From Thiotrichaceae bacterium (GTDB taxonomy: Bacteria > Pseudomonadota > Gammaproteobacteria > Thiotrichales > Thiotrichaceae): DNA of 12,880 bases. The notes beneath the pieces are model-generated. The model saw nothing but the letters and a program-made list of their open reading frames with translations. It was not told where the DNA came from and ran no database searches. How positions within the stretch are numbered: the first letter of the stretch is position 1; each line of letters starts with the position of its first letter. The translations under genes were made by a program, and so were the position numbers. The stretch lies in the NCBI GenBank assembly GCA_027008885.1, contig JALVDQ010000138.1, positions 1 to 12,880 on the forward strand, written 5' to 3'. Positions 5,170 to 12,880 of the stretch are shown in pieces.

Positions 5170-7705
5170 CAGGTGTCAGTGGCGTGAGCTTCCAGATATC
5201 CCGATTGTATTCCTGCATGGTGCGGTCGGTAGAGAAAAAGCCACTACAGGCGGTATTCATTATACTCATGCGTATCCATTTCTGCTGATCCTGCCAGGTT
5301 TCTGCGACGCGCGCCTGGGTATCAACATAGCTACGAAAATCGGCTAGTGTCATCCAGGGATCAGATGGTTTTAAGAGGCTGTTAATCAGTTCGTCAAAAA
5401 TGCCTGGTTCAAGTGCGTTAAAATGCCCGGACTGCAACAGGTACATGACATTTTGCAGGTCTTCATCCTGGTCAATATAATCCTGTGGCTGATAATTTGG
5501 CAGCAGTTCTTCCACTTCATGCGCCTTTAAGCCAAACAGGAAGAAGTTTTCCTCGCCTACCTGTTCCAGTATTTCAATATTGGCTCCATCATAGGTACCG
5601 ATGGTGAGTGCGCCATTCATCATAAATTTCATATTGCCGGTGCCGGATGCTTCCTTGCCCGCTGTGGAGATTTGCTCCGACAGGTCTGCGGCGGGTGCGA
5701 TGATTTCCATCCCGGAAACGCCATAGTTGGGGAAGAAGGCAATTTTCAGGCGGTCACCGATTTCCAGATCATTATTAATGACATCGGCGATATTGTTGAT
5801 CAGCTTGATAATGCTTTTTGCCAGCACATAGCCAGGTGCTGCCTTGCCACCAACCAGAATACAGCGGTTGACCCAGTTTTCGGTTTTGCCCTGCTTGATG
5901 AGGTTATACAGATGCACCATGTGCAGCGCATTGAGTAGCTGGCGTTTGTATTCATGGATACGCTTGACCTGAATATCAAAGAGTGATTGCGGGTTAAAGC
6001 TGATGCCGCAGGTTTGGTTGACGAGGTTTGCAAGACGTTGTTTATTGGCTTGCTTGACTGCCTTGAAGTCCTTATGAAATTCGCTGTGAGCGGCTTCGGC
6101 AAAGGGTTTGAGCTGCTCAATTTTACTTAGATCAGAAATCCACTGCTCGCCAATTTTGGAACTGATCAGCTTGCTCAGTTCGGGATTGGCATAGGCGATC
6201 CAGCGTCTTGGTGTTACGCCATTGGTTTTATTGTTGAATTTCTCTGGCCACAGCTCGCAAAAGTCCCTGAACAAGCCGTCACAGAGCAGTTTTGAGTGCA
6301 ACTCGGCAACCCCGTTTACCGAAAAACTGGCAACAATTGCAAGATGTGCCATGCGTACCTGTTTATGCTCGCCTTCTTCAATAATCGACAGGCGGCTTTG
6401 ACGCGCATAGTCACCAGGCCATTTGGCGCGTACCACTTCCATAAAGTGCGCGTTGATTTCGTAGATAATATCCAGCAGGCGCGGCAGCAGTTTTTCAAAA
6501 AGGCTCACTGACCATTTTTCAAGTGCTTCAGGAAGGAGTGTATGATTGGTGTATGCCATTGTTTTACAGGTAATTTCCCAGGCATCATTCCAGCCCAGAC
6601 CTTTTTCATCCATGAGCAGGCGCATCAGTTCGGCAACTGAAATGGTGGGGTGGGTATCATTCATCTGGAATACATTCAGATCAGCAAAGCGTTTGTAATT
6701 TTCAATACCTGTGCCTTCGCGCAATTCCCAGCGTCGTAAAATATCCTGCAAGCTGGCTGAGGCAAGAAAATATTGCTGGCGCAGGCGCAATTCCTTGCCG
6801 TTTTCGCTGGCATCATTGGGGTAGAGCACCATGGTAATGTGTTCTGCCGAATTTTTTGCAGCAACCGATTCGGTGTAGTCACCAGCATTAAATTCTTCCA
6901 GATTGAACTCGTCGGTGGCGGTTGATTTCCACAGGCGCAGTGTGTTTACGGTATGATTTCTAAAGCCTGAAATGGGGACGTCATAAGGCACTGCCATAAC
7001 ATCGTTGGTTTCGACCCAATGTGCTTTGAGATTGCCTTCTATGTCGGTGTAAAATTCGGTTCTGCCGCCAAAATGGATGCGCTGGGTGTATTCAGGACGG
7101 CGCATTTCCCAGGGGTTGCGATCGCGCAGCCAGTGATCCGGCTCTTCATCCTGGTAGCCATTGATGATGAGTTGCCGGAACATGCCGTATTCATAGCGCA
7201 AACCATAGCCGACCACCGGCAGGTTGAGGGTCGCGCAACTGTCCATAAAACAGGCGGCGAGACGCCCCAGACCACCATTGCCAAGCCCCGCATCCGGCTC
7301 AATGTCTTCAATGTTTTCAAGCTCGACACAATAGTTGTGCATGGCTTCGCGCATATTCTCCCTGAGGTCAAGATTCAGCAGATGATTACCCAGGGCGCGC
7401 CCCATCAGAAACTCCAGCGACAGGTAATAAGCCTGTTTTACGCCTTTCTGTTCCTGCTGCTGGCGGGTGCGATGCCAGTCCACAATGACGCGATCACGCA
7501 GTGTTTTGGAGACGGCTTCATAAAGATAAAAACAGGAGCAACCGTGATGCCGCCCCAGATGATAGATCAGATAGCGTTCAAAACTTTTGCTGAGTGCCTG
7601 CGGATCACCCGGCAGGGCAGGGATTTCATCTGGCAGGCAGGTTTCCATGGTAAGCGCCTCGGGCGTGTGGAGCATGGAACCTGTTTCTCTGGGGGTACAC
7701 TTCAT
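5159..7705 (-). CDS. glgP: Glycogen/maltodextrin phosphorylase
   Basis: An 848-aa GT35 phosphorylase, close to the usual 800-850 aa. It removes terminal glucose from alpha-1,4 chains with phosphate, giving glucose-1-phosphate in the cytoplasm. Clear family blocks are YYLSLEFLMGRALGNHL, DAGLGNGGLGRLAACFMDS, NDTHPTISVAELMR, NNKTNGVTPRRW, VKRIHEYKRQLLNALH and EASGTGNMKF, where K693 is the expected pyridoxal-phosphate lysine. The N-terminal 20 residues (MKCTPRETGSMLHTPEALTM) are not well conserved, but the ATG at 7703-7705 overlaps the glgA stop as ATGA and has an AGGA 8 nt upstream, so this start is favoured. The C-terminal residues ENI are encoded by an intergenic repeat module. It is the last gene of the glycogen cluster and is probably translationally coupled to glgA. 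Confidence 0.97.
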   Translation of the reverse strand: MKCTPRETGSMLHTPEALTMETCLPDEIPALPGDPQALSKSFERYLIYHLGRHHGCSCFYLYEAVSKTLRDRVIVDWHRTRQQQEQKGVKQAYYLSLEFLMGRALGNHLLNLDLRENMREAMHNYCVELENIEDIEPDAGLGNGGLGRLAACFMDSCATLNLPVVGYGLRYEYGMFRQLIINGYQDEEPDHWLRDRNPWEMRRPEYTQRIHFGGRTEFYTDIEGNLKAHWVETNDVMAVPYDVPISGFRNHTVNTLRLWKSTATDEFNLEEFNAGDYTESVAAKNSAEHITMVLYPNDASENGKELRLRQQYFLASASLQDILRRWELREGTGIENYKRFADLNVFQMNDTHPTISVAELMRLLMDEKGLGWNDAWEITCKTMAYTNHTLLPEALEKWSVSLFEKLLPRLLDIIYEINAHFMEVVRAKWPGDYARQSRLSIIEEGEHKQVRMAHLAIVASFSVNGVAELHSKLLCDGLFRDFCELWPEKFNNKTNGVTPRRWIAYANPELSKLISSKIGEQWISDLSKIEQLKPFAEAAHSEFHKDFKAVKQANKQRLANLVNQTCGISFNPQSLFDIQVKRIHEYKRQLLNALHMVHLYNLIKQGKTENWVNRCILVGGKAAPGYVLAKSIIKLINNIADVINNDLEIGDRLKIAFFPNYGVSGMEIIAPAADLSEQISTAGKEASGTGNMKFMMNGALTIGTYDGANIEILEQVGEENFFLFGLKAHEVEELLPNYQPQDYIDQDEDLQNVMYLLQSGHFNALEPGIFDELINSLLKPSDPWMTLADFRSYVDTQARVAETWQDQQKWIRMSIMNTACSGFFSTDRTMQEYNRDIWKLTPLTPENI

Positions 7706-9183
7706 TCGTCAATTCCTGTTTCTGCGTTTTTATACAGTGCAAGATATTCCTGGGCGCTTTTTTCCCAGCCAAAATCCTGCTGCATGGCGTTTAATTGTAA
7801 TTGATTCCAGTGTTCTTTTTGAGTAAATATTTTTAAGGCTTGCATAATTGTTTTCAGGAGTTCGCTGGCGCGCGCCTGATCAAATACAAAGCCTGTGGAT
7901 GATTTGTTCAGTTTGCCATTTTCAATGCTTGCGTTCACCACCGTATCTGCCAGACCGCCGGTGCGGTGCACAATCGGTATGGTGCCATAGCGCAAACTGT
8001 AAAGCTGGTTTAGACCACAAGGCTCAAAACGTGATGGCATCAGAAAAATATCGCTACCCGCTTCCAGCAGATGTGCCTTTTCTTCTGAATAGCCAATAAA
8101 AACCATCACCCGTTGAGGATGCTGTTCGCTGAGTTTTAGCAACTGTGCTTCAAAATGTGGATGCCCCGTACCGATAAACACAAAATTGGCATCGGTGATT
8201 TTTAGCAGTAGCGGAATTGTCTCCAGCACCATATCCAGACCCTTTTGTTCGACCAGACGACTGACCATGCCCAGCAGGGGGGCTTTGAGCATGTCCTTGC
8301 TGACGCTAACGCCATACGATTCGAGCAGTGCCATTTTGTTTTTGAATTTGCCGGGCTGAATCTGTTCGGCAGAAAAGGGCGCGGCAATGTAAGGATCAGT
8401 TTGCGGATTCCAGACATCCCGGTCAATCCCGTTCAGAATGCCCTTGAGCTTGTAACTGCGGGATGCCAGCACGCCTTCCAGTCCATAGCCAAAGGCAGGT
8501 GTGCAAATCTCTTTGGCGTAGGTCGGGCTGACGGTGGTAATCATGTCAGAATAGATCATGCCTGCCTTGAGCATGGAAAAATTGCCATAAAACTCAACGC
8601 CTTCCGGTGACCACCAGTCTGATGGCAAATGCAGCTGATTAAACACTTCATGCGAAAAATTACCGCCATACGCCATATTATGAATCGTGAAAATACGCCG
8701 GGGGCGTTCGATTTCATTGTCGAGAAAGGCTGAAACCATGCCGGTTTGCCAGTCATTGCTGTGTACCACATCGGCTTTCCAGCCAGTTTTCAGATCATCC
8801 ATTGCCAGACGTGCAACCGCTTCTGAGAACAGCGTATAACGCTCGGCATTGTCTGCCCAGTCGTAGCCCTCGGGGTGCGCATAAGGATTGCCAGGACGGT
8901 CAAACAGCGTTTGCTCGTCAACCAGCCAGATGGGCATGGCGAACTGCGGATGATTCGCTTGCAGCACCCTTACGCTGTGCTTTTTGCCAGCTATCGCAAG
9001 CGACAGCCAGCCGAGAATTTTAAAGGATGATAGCTGCTTCAGAACCTCCTGATAGGCAGGCAGCACAATGCGTACATCCTCGCCCAGATGCTGGAGTGCG
9101 TGAGGCAGGCTATAGGCAATATCCCCCAGACCGCCCGTTTTGATTAAAGGCCAGACTTCACTGCTGGCAAAGAGTATTTTCAT
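7702..9183 (-). CDS. glgA: Glycogen synthase (ADP-glucose type, GT5)
   Basis: A 493-aa starch/glycogen synthase that adds glucose from ADP-glucose to the non-reducing ends of alpha-1,4 glucan. The N-terminal start MKILFASSEVWPLIKTGGLG is typical; K15 in KTGGL is the conserved ADP-glucose-contacting lysine. Other family marks are HSNDWQTG (H141), IHNMAYGG, LNGIDRDVWNP, MVSRLVEQKG (R309, K314) and MPSRFEPCGLNQL (E387, C389), then RTGGLADTV. Length equals the usual 475-500 aa. The last 4 bp overlap the start of glgP (ATGA), which implies coupled translation. A 309-bp repeat-filled gap separates it from glgB. No strong Shine-Dalgarno precedes the ATG at 9183, so translation could be weak or rely on the upstream context. 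Confidence 0.97.
   Translation of the reverse strand: MKILFASSEVWPLIKTGGLGDIAYSLPHALQHLGEDVRIVLPAYQEVLKQLSSFKILGWLSLAIAGKKHSVRVLQANHPQFAMPIWLVDEQTLFDRPGNPYAHPEGYDWADNAERYTLFSEAVARLAMDDLKTGWKADVVHSNDWQTGMVSAFLDNEIERPRRIFTIHNMAYGGNFSHEVFNQLHLPSDWWSPEGVEFYGNFSMLKAGMIYSDMITTVSPTYAKEICTPAFGYGLEGVLASRSYKLKGILNGIDRDVWNPQTDPYIAAPFSAEQIQPGKFKNKMALLESYGVSVSKDMLKAPLLGMVSRLVEQKGLDMVLETIPLLLKITDANFVFIGTGHPHFEAQLLKLSEQHPQRVMVFIGYSEEKAHLLEAGSDIFLMPSRFEPCGLNQLYSLRYGTIPIVHRTGGLADTVVNASIENGKLNKSSTGFVFDQARASELLKTIMQALKIFTQKEHWNQLQLNAMQQDFGWEKSAQEYLALYKNAETGIDE
7714..7717 (-). promoter_or_regulatory. Shine-Dalgarno of glgP inside glgA
   Basis: On the minus strand, AGGA lies 8 nt before the glgP ATG, within the last codons of glgA. 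It supports the start that overlaps the glgA stop. Confidence 0.6.
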
Positions 9184-9241
9184 ATTGATTTCTTGCTTGT
9201 TACTTGATTGTTTCTTGATAATAGCCCTGGTTGCACATGCA

Positions 9242-9310
9242 GATTAGCGCAGCGTAATCCAACATGGTGTAACGATTTTGTCCCCGTATTCCGCGGGGCT
9301 GCATACGGGC
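9242..9310. repeat. Partial, rearranged copy of the palindromic intergenic repeat
   Basis: GATTAGCGCAGCGTAATCC and the following ACATGGTG/ACGATTTTGTC block match the full copy at 9351-9427. The right arm is replaced by a different hairpin, CCCGTAT (9283-9289) pairing with ATACGGG (9303-9309). It lies in the glgB-glgA gap, upstream of glgA. Confidence 0.65.
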
Positions 9311-9350
9311 TACGATGCTGCGTTTTGCATACTCAACACAGGCTTAATTC

Positions 9351-9427
9351 GTAGGTTGGATTAGCGCAGCGTAATCCAACATAGTGCCACGATTTTGTCG
9401 GATTACGCTAAGGCTAATCCGACCTAC
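9351..9427. repeat. Imperfect palindromic intergenic repeat, copy 2 (best preserved)
   Basis: The outer arms GTAGGTTGGATTAGC (9351-9365) and GCTAATCCGACCTAC (9413-9427) pair at 14 of 15 positions. Inner GCGTAATCC and GGATTACGC also pair. This makes a long stem with a central ATAGTGCCACGATT block. Repeats of this type are common in gammaproteobacterial intergenic regions. It lies between glgB (upstream) and glgA and could affect the mRNA joining them. Confidence 0.85.
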
Positions 9428-9431
9428 AAAG

Positions 9432-9452
9432 CTGTCTTCTGTCTTCTGTCCT
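9432..9452. repeat. Heptamer tandem repeat, 3 units
   Basis: CTGTCTT, CTGTCTT, CTGTCCT in tandem, placed between the palindrome and the C-run module as in the other two composite copies. Confidence 0.8.
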
Positions 9453-9459
9453 CTGATAC

Positions 9460-9488
9460 ACCCATCCCCCCCTTTTTTTACTATTTTT
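9460..9488. repeat. C-run/T-run intergenic module, copy 4
   Basis: ACCCATC7 followed by T7 and ACTATTTTT. It ends 4 nt from the glgB stop codon (9493-9495). This composite has only one module copy; the matching copy on the glgA side is absent. Confidence 0.85.
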
Positions 9489-9492
9489 GTAA

Positions 9493-11742
9493 CTACTCCT
9501 GCTTCTTCAGTTTTAGAAACAAGGCGCCCAGTGGTGGCAAGTTCAGGCTAATGGACTGTTCAAATCCAGACCAGGGCTTTGCTTCACTTTGAATAAGCGC
9601 ACTATTGCCCACATTGCTACCCGCATAATAGTGTGAGTCGGTATTTAACACTTCATGGTAGTCTGCCTTTGCAGGAACTCCGATGCGGTAGTTTTCCCGT
9701 GGCACGGGGGTGAAGTTTAAAACACAAACGAGATGTTCTGCACGCTCTTTTGACCAGCGGATAAAACTCAGCACCGACTGATTTGAGTCGTTGCAGTCAA
9801 TCCACTGGAAGCCCTGCTCTGAAAAATCCTGCTGATGCAGTGCAACTTCATTTTTATAGAGCTGATTGAGATCGCCAACAAGCTGCTTGATGCCCTGATG
9901 CGTTGCAAAATCGAGCAATGCCCAGTCCAGTGCCGCGGATTCATCCCATTCTTTCCATTGTGCGATTTCTCCGCCCATAAATAACAGTTTCTTGCCGGGA
10001 TGGGCGTATTGCCAGGCATAAAGCAGGCGCAGATTGGCAAATTTCTGCCAGTTGTCACCGGGCATTTTGTCAATCAGGCTGCGTTTGCCATGTACCACCT
10101 CGTCATGTGAGAGTGGCAGTATAAAGTTTTCGCTATACGAATAAATCTGGCTAAAGGTAAGCTGGTTGTGATGGTACTGGCGGTAGACCGGATCTGTTTC
10201 GATATAAGACAGGTTATCGTTCATCCAGCCCATATTCCACTTCATTGAAAAGCCCAGCCCGCCAAGCTCAACCGGGCGCGATACCATTGGCCATGCGGTT
10301 GATTCTTCCGCCATGGTCAAAATTCCCGGGTGCAGACCGTGTACGGTGGTATTCATTTCACGCAGGAAGTGAATGGCTTCAAGGTTTTCTGCGCCACCAA
10401 ATTCATTCGGAATCCACTCGCCTTCATTGCGTGAATAGTTGAGGTAGAGCATCGAGGCAACCGCATCCACACGCAGACCGTCAAGGTGAAATTCTTCCAG
10501 CCAGTAGACAGCATTGGTGATCAGAAAGTTACGCACTTCATTGCGTCCGTAGTTAAAGATCAGTGTTCCCCAGTCCTGGTGTTCGCCCTGGCGCGGGTCA
10601 GCGTGTTCATAGAGTGCTTCACCATTAAAGCGCGCCAGTGCAAATTCATCTTTGGGGAAATGCGCCGGAACCCAGTCGATAAAAACACCCAGCCCCTGCT
10701 GGTGGCACTGATCCACAAAATAGCGGAAATCATCGGGTGAACCATAACGCGCGCTGGGCGCAAAAAAGCCTGTGACCTGATAGCCCCAGGATTGATCCAG
10801 CGGGTGTTCGGCGATGGGCATCAGTTCGATATGGGTATAGCCCAGATCCAGCACATAGGGAATCAGCCTTTCTGCCAGCTCGCGCCAGTTCAGAAAGCCC
10901 TCCGGCTCGTCGCGCTGCCAGGAACCGGCATGTAGTTCATAAATGCTCATGGGCTGGTGTTGCCAGTCAAATTCGGCACGTTGCGCCAGCCAGTTTTTAT
11001 CCTGCCAGTTAAAGCCGTTATCAGCATCTATATACGACACCGTATCGGGTCGCAATGCCATGGAGCGCGCATACGGATCGGTTTTGACTAAAATCTCATT
11101 GTGCCGTGAAAGAATCTCGTATTTATAGCTGTCGCCTGCCTGCAAGCCGGGTATAAAAAGCTCCCACAGACCCGATTCGCCCAGGCTACGCATGGGGTGG
11201 CAGCGACCATCCCAGCCATTGAAGTCACCAATGATACTGATGCGTTGCACATTCGGTGCCCACACGCAAAACAGGCAACCCTCTACACCATCAATGTTTT
11301 TCAGGTGAGCGCCCATAAAACGGTAGGCATGATGGTGTTTGCCCTCGGCAAACAGGTGGATGTCAAGCTCTCCGGTTTGTGGTGCAAAGGTATAGGGTGA
11401 GATCGTCGTATGCCACTCATCTGTGCCTTTTTGCTGCCAGCGAAAAGCGGGGTGCTTATGTACTTTTTCCAGCTTTGCTTCAAGTTCCTTGTCAAGCGTC
11501 AGCTCAAAAATATCGGAATGCGGAATGCGCGCAAGCGGGATTGTTTTGCCAGCCTCGTCGAGCAGCAGTTCTACGGATTCAGCATGGGGCTGAAAAAAGC
11601 GTAGTATGCTTTGTTTTTCATTGCCCTGCCTGTCATCGTTCTGTTTGCTATTGTCATGTATTCCAAGCACCTGAAATGGATCATGGTGTGTTGCATTTTG
11701 TATGCGTTGTAGTTCGTTATTCATCATATTATTCATCATCAT
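9493..11742 (-). CDS. glgB: 1,4-alpha-glucan branching enzyme (GH13)
   Basis: A 749-aa branching enzyme that cuts alpha-1,4 chains and rejoins them as alpha-1,6 branches in glycogen. Two N-terminal beta-sandwich (CBM48-type) regions are visible (about 15-130 and 135-240; FCVWAPNVQRISIIGDFNGWD is in the second). The GH13 barrel follows (about 260-650): YELHAGSW, IELMPIAEHP, nucleophile D426 in DGLRVDAVASM, acid/base E479 in TMAEEST and D547 in LPLSHDEVVHGK. All catalytic residues are present. A C-terminal all-beta domain ends at LPPLGALFLKLKKQE. The first residues MMMNNMMNN are repetitive and encoded at the edge of a repeat module; conserved sequence starts near DPFQVLG, so a start at one of the later ATGs is possible. 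It lies between malQ and glgA on the same strand. Confidence 0.97.
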   Translation of the reverse strand: MMMNNMMNNELQRIQNATHHDPFQVLGIHDNSKQNDDRQGNEKQSILRFFQPHAESVELLLDEAGKTIPLARIPHSDIFELTLDKELEAKLEKVHKHPAFRWQQKGTDEWHTTISPYTFAPQTGELDIHLFAEGKHHHAYRFMGAHLKNIDGVEGCLFCVWAPNVQRISIIGDFNGWDGRCHPMRSLGESGLWELFIPGLQAGDSYKYEILSRHNEILVKTDPYARSMALRPDTVSYIDADNGFNWQDKNWLAQRAEFDWQHQPMSIYELHAGSWQRDEPEGFLNWRELAERLIPYVLDLGYTHIELMPIAEHPLDQSWGYQVTGFFAPSARYGSPDDFRYFVDQCHQQGLGVFIDWVPAHFPKDEFALARFNGEALYEHADPRQGEHQDWGTLIFNYGRNEVRNFLITNAVYWLEEFHLDGLRVDAVASMLYLNYSRNEGEWIPNEFGGAENLEAIHFLREMNTTVHGLHPGILTMAEESTAWPMVSRPVELGGLGFSMKWNMGWMNDNLSYIETDPVYRQYHHNQLTFSQIYSYSENFILPLSHDEVVHGKRSLIDKMPGDNWQKFANLRLLYAWQYAHPGKKLLFMGGEIAQWKEWDESAALDWALLDFATHQGIKQLVGDLNQLYKNEVALHQQDFSEQGFQWIDCNDSNQSVLSFIRWSKERAEHLVCVLNFTPVPRENYRIGVPAKADYHEVLNTDSHYYAGSNVGNSALIQSEAKPWSGFEQSISLNLPPLGALFLKLKKQE

Positions 11743-11749
11743 ATTAATT

Positions 11750-11779
11750 ACCCATCCCCCCTGTTTTTTACATATTTTT
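11750..11779. repeat. C-run/T-run intergenic module, copy 5, just upstream of glgB
   Basis: ACCCATC6 followed by TGT6 and ACATATTTTT (30 bp). On the minus strand, its G6ATGGG part ends 8 nt before the first glgB ATG. That places a purine-rich, Shine-Dalgarno-like tract at a workable distance. Whether it serves as the ribosome site is inference. Confidence 0.85.
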
Positions 11780-11781
11780 GC

Positions 11782-11857
11782 GTAGGTTGGATTAGCGTAG
11801 CGTAATCCGACATAGTGCCGCGATCTGTCGGGTTACGCTTGGGCTAACCCGAGCTAC
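11782..11857. repeat. Imperfect palindromic intergenic repeat, copy 3
   Basis: GTAGGTTGGATTAGC at the left and GCTAACCCGAGCTAC (11843-11857) at the right pair imperfectly. Inner GCGTAATCC and GGGTTACGC also pair with one mismatch. It shares the CATAGTGCCGCGATC centre with the other copies. Confidence 0.85.
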
Positions 11858-11861
11858 GAAG

Positions 11862-11910
<49 letters not shown>

Positions 11911-11915
11911 CTGAT

Positions 11916-11945
11916 ACCCATCCCCCCTGTTTTTTATATATTTTT
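11916..11945. repeat. C-run/T-run intergenic module, copy 6
   Basis: Matches copy 2 exactly over 30 bp (ACCCATC6, TGT6, ATATATTTTT). Together with copy 5 it brackets the palindrome and heptamer array in the malQ-glgB gap. Confidence 0.88.
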
Positions 11946-11978
11946 ATCATGGTGGGTCAAGCCTGTGTTTTGTTGATG

Positions 11979-12001
11979 TTGGATTACGCTACGCTAATCC
12001 A
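11979..12001. repeat. Short palindrome next to the malQ stop codon
   Basis: TTGGATTA (from 11979) and TAATCCA (to 12001) pair across CGCTACGC. This is the left half of the palindromic repeat in inverted orientation, ending 2 bp from the malQ stop (12004-12006). It could form a hairpin at the 3' end of malQ but has no T-tract, so it is not a typical terminator. Confidence 0.6.
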
Positions 12002-12003
12002 GG

Positions 12004-12880
12004 CTATGCATTGTTCTTTAAACGCTTGCTGTGGCTGATTTTCTGTCGCAGTTGTGTGGCAAGATTGGCAGGTATTTGTTGCCACTGGAAACGCCATTGC
12101 CAGTTGCCATCGACAGTGCCAGGTATATTGATGCGTGCTTCACTGCCCAGATGCAGAAAATCCTGCAAGGGAATTACAGCCAGTTGCGCCCTGCTTTGCA
12201 AGGCGATTTGAATGAGCCGGTCGCAGACCTGTGCGGCATCGGCGGTCTGCTCTAATTCGCAGCGTTGACGAACATAATTGCGGGTTTCTTCGTCCAGACT
12301 TTGAAACCAGCCAACGCAGGTGTCATTGTCGTGTGTGCCGGTATAAACAACACGATCATGCCCGATATTTTCGGGTTTATGCGGATTATCCGCGAAGGCA
12401 TCAAATGCAAACTGTAATATCGACATGCCAGGCAGATGATATTTTTCGCGCAGCGCATTGACCTCTGGCGTAATAATGCCCAAATCTTCAGCAACCAGTG
12501 GTAACTTGTCCATATCCTCACTGAGCTTTTGTAGCAGTGCATCCCCCGGGACTTTCTGCCAGTAACCATCAACCGCTGTTTCGCTGTGTGCATCAATCAT
12601 CCATACGGCTTCAAGACCACGAAAGTGATCAATACGCACCAGATCAAAACATTGCAGGTGATTCTTGAGGCGCTTGATCCACCAGTCAAAATCATTTTGC
12701 TGCATGACATCCCAGTTAAAATGCGGATTACCCCAGCGTTGTCCTGTTTCCGAGAAATAATCGGGTGGCACGCCGGCGACAACTTCGGGAAAGCCGTTGT
12801 CATCAAGCAGAAAATAGTCCTGATGCGCCCAGACGTCGGCACTGTCGTGGGCAACAAAGATTGGCATGTCACCAAACAGG
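12004..12880 (-). CDS. malQ: 4-alpha-glucanotransferase (amylomaltase), 5' end outside window
   Basis: The C-terminal 291 or so residues of a GH77 disproportionating enzyme, which moves maltodextrin segments between chains and releases glucose. The frame runs off the window end, where LFGDMPIFVAHDSADVW is the typical family block, so the ATG at 12865-12867 is internal. GH77 features present are PPDYFSETGQRWGNPHF, nucleophile Asp in LVRIDHFRGLEA, acid/base Glu in LVAEDLG, and the stabilising Asp in YTGTHDNDT. The usual full length is about 500 aa, so about 200 residues are missing beyond the window. It is the first visible gene of the minus-strand glycogen cluster, 261 bp upstream of glgB. The gap is filled by a composite repeat. 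Confidence 0.95.
   Translation of the reverse strand, partial: LFGDMPIFVAHDSADVWAHQDYFLLDDNGFPEVVAGVPPDYFSETGQRWGNPHFNWDVMQQNDFDWWIKRLKNHLQCFDLVRIDHFRGLEAVWMIDAHSETAVDGYWQKVPGDALLQKLSEDMDKLPLVAEDLGIITPEVNALREKYHLPGMSILQFAFDAFADNPHKPENIGHDRVVYTGTHDNDTCVGWFQSLDEETRNYVRQRCELEQTADAAQVCDRLIQIALQSRAQLAVIPLQDFLHLGSEARINIPGTVDGNWQWRFQWQQIPANLATQLRQKISHSKRLKNNA

Noticed and set aside
7019..7804. Long open frame (261 codons) on the + strand opposite glgP and the end of glgA
   Set aside because: It is fully antisense to two well-supported enzymes with intact motifs, lacks family resemblance, and is explained by the codon bias of the opposite strand.
8245..8610. Open frame of 121 codons on the + strand within glgA
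   Set aside because: It is antisense to the conserved catalytic region of GlgA and shows no recognisable protein features.

Overview
The window is bacterial and most likely gammaproteobacterial, judging by the glycogen proteins, the DUF2279/YfiM-type protein and an abundant intergenic palindrome of the GTAGGTTGGATTAGC type. The genus cannot be named from this sequence. By eye the glycogen and primase genes are close to 50% GC, while the first kilobase and the 3.3-4.9 kb segment are clearly more AT-rich.

Layout. (1) 1-1030: two AT-rich + strand genes. The first is the C-terminal part of a protein with beta-sandwich repeats, cut by the window edge. The second is a small exported protein of unknown function. 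(2) 1044-1306: a 263-bp MITE-like element with perfect 19-bp terminal inverted repeats and an internal 16-bp tandem array. (3) 1391-3305: two + strand genes that look like one operon. One is an archaeo-eukaryotic primase (AEP/PrimPol-type) domain fused to a HAD phosphatase domain. The other is a conserved-looking, uncharacterised 211-aa protein. This pair is the most interesting part of the window; a DNA repair or end-processing role is an inference. (4) 3497-4896: a small secreted protein (+) and a DUF2279/YfiM-like envelope protein (-) converge on a rho-independent terminator. (5) 5159-12880: a glycogen/maltodextrin cluster on the minus strand, transcribed malQ (5' end missing), glgB, glgA, glgP.

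The glycogen genes form one pathway. GlgA extends alpha-1,4 chains from ADP-glucose, GlgB adds alpha-1,6 branches, GlgP phosphorolyses chains to glucose-1-phosphate, and MalQ redistributes short maltodextrins. No glgC or glgX is present in the window. glgA and glgP overlap by 4 bp. Every other gap in the cluster (4897-5158, 9184-9492, 11743-12003) is filled by a mosaic repeat. Its parts are a 29-31 bp C-run/T-run/ATATTTTT module, an 80-bp imperfect palindrome and a variable heptamer array. The same C-run module also stands just before the primase gene, linking the two halves of the window.
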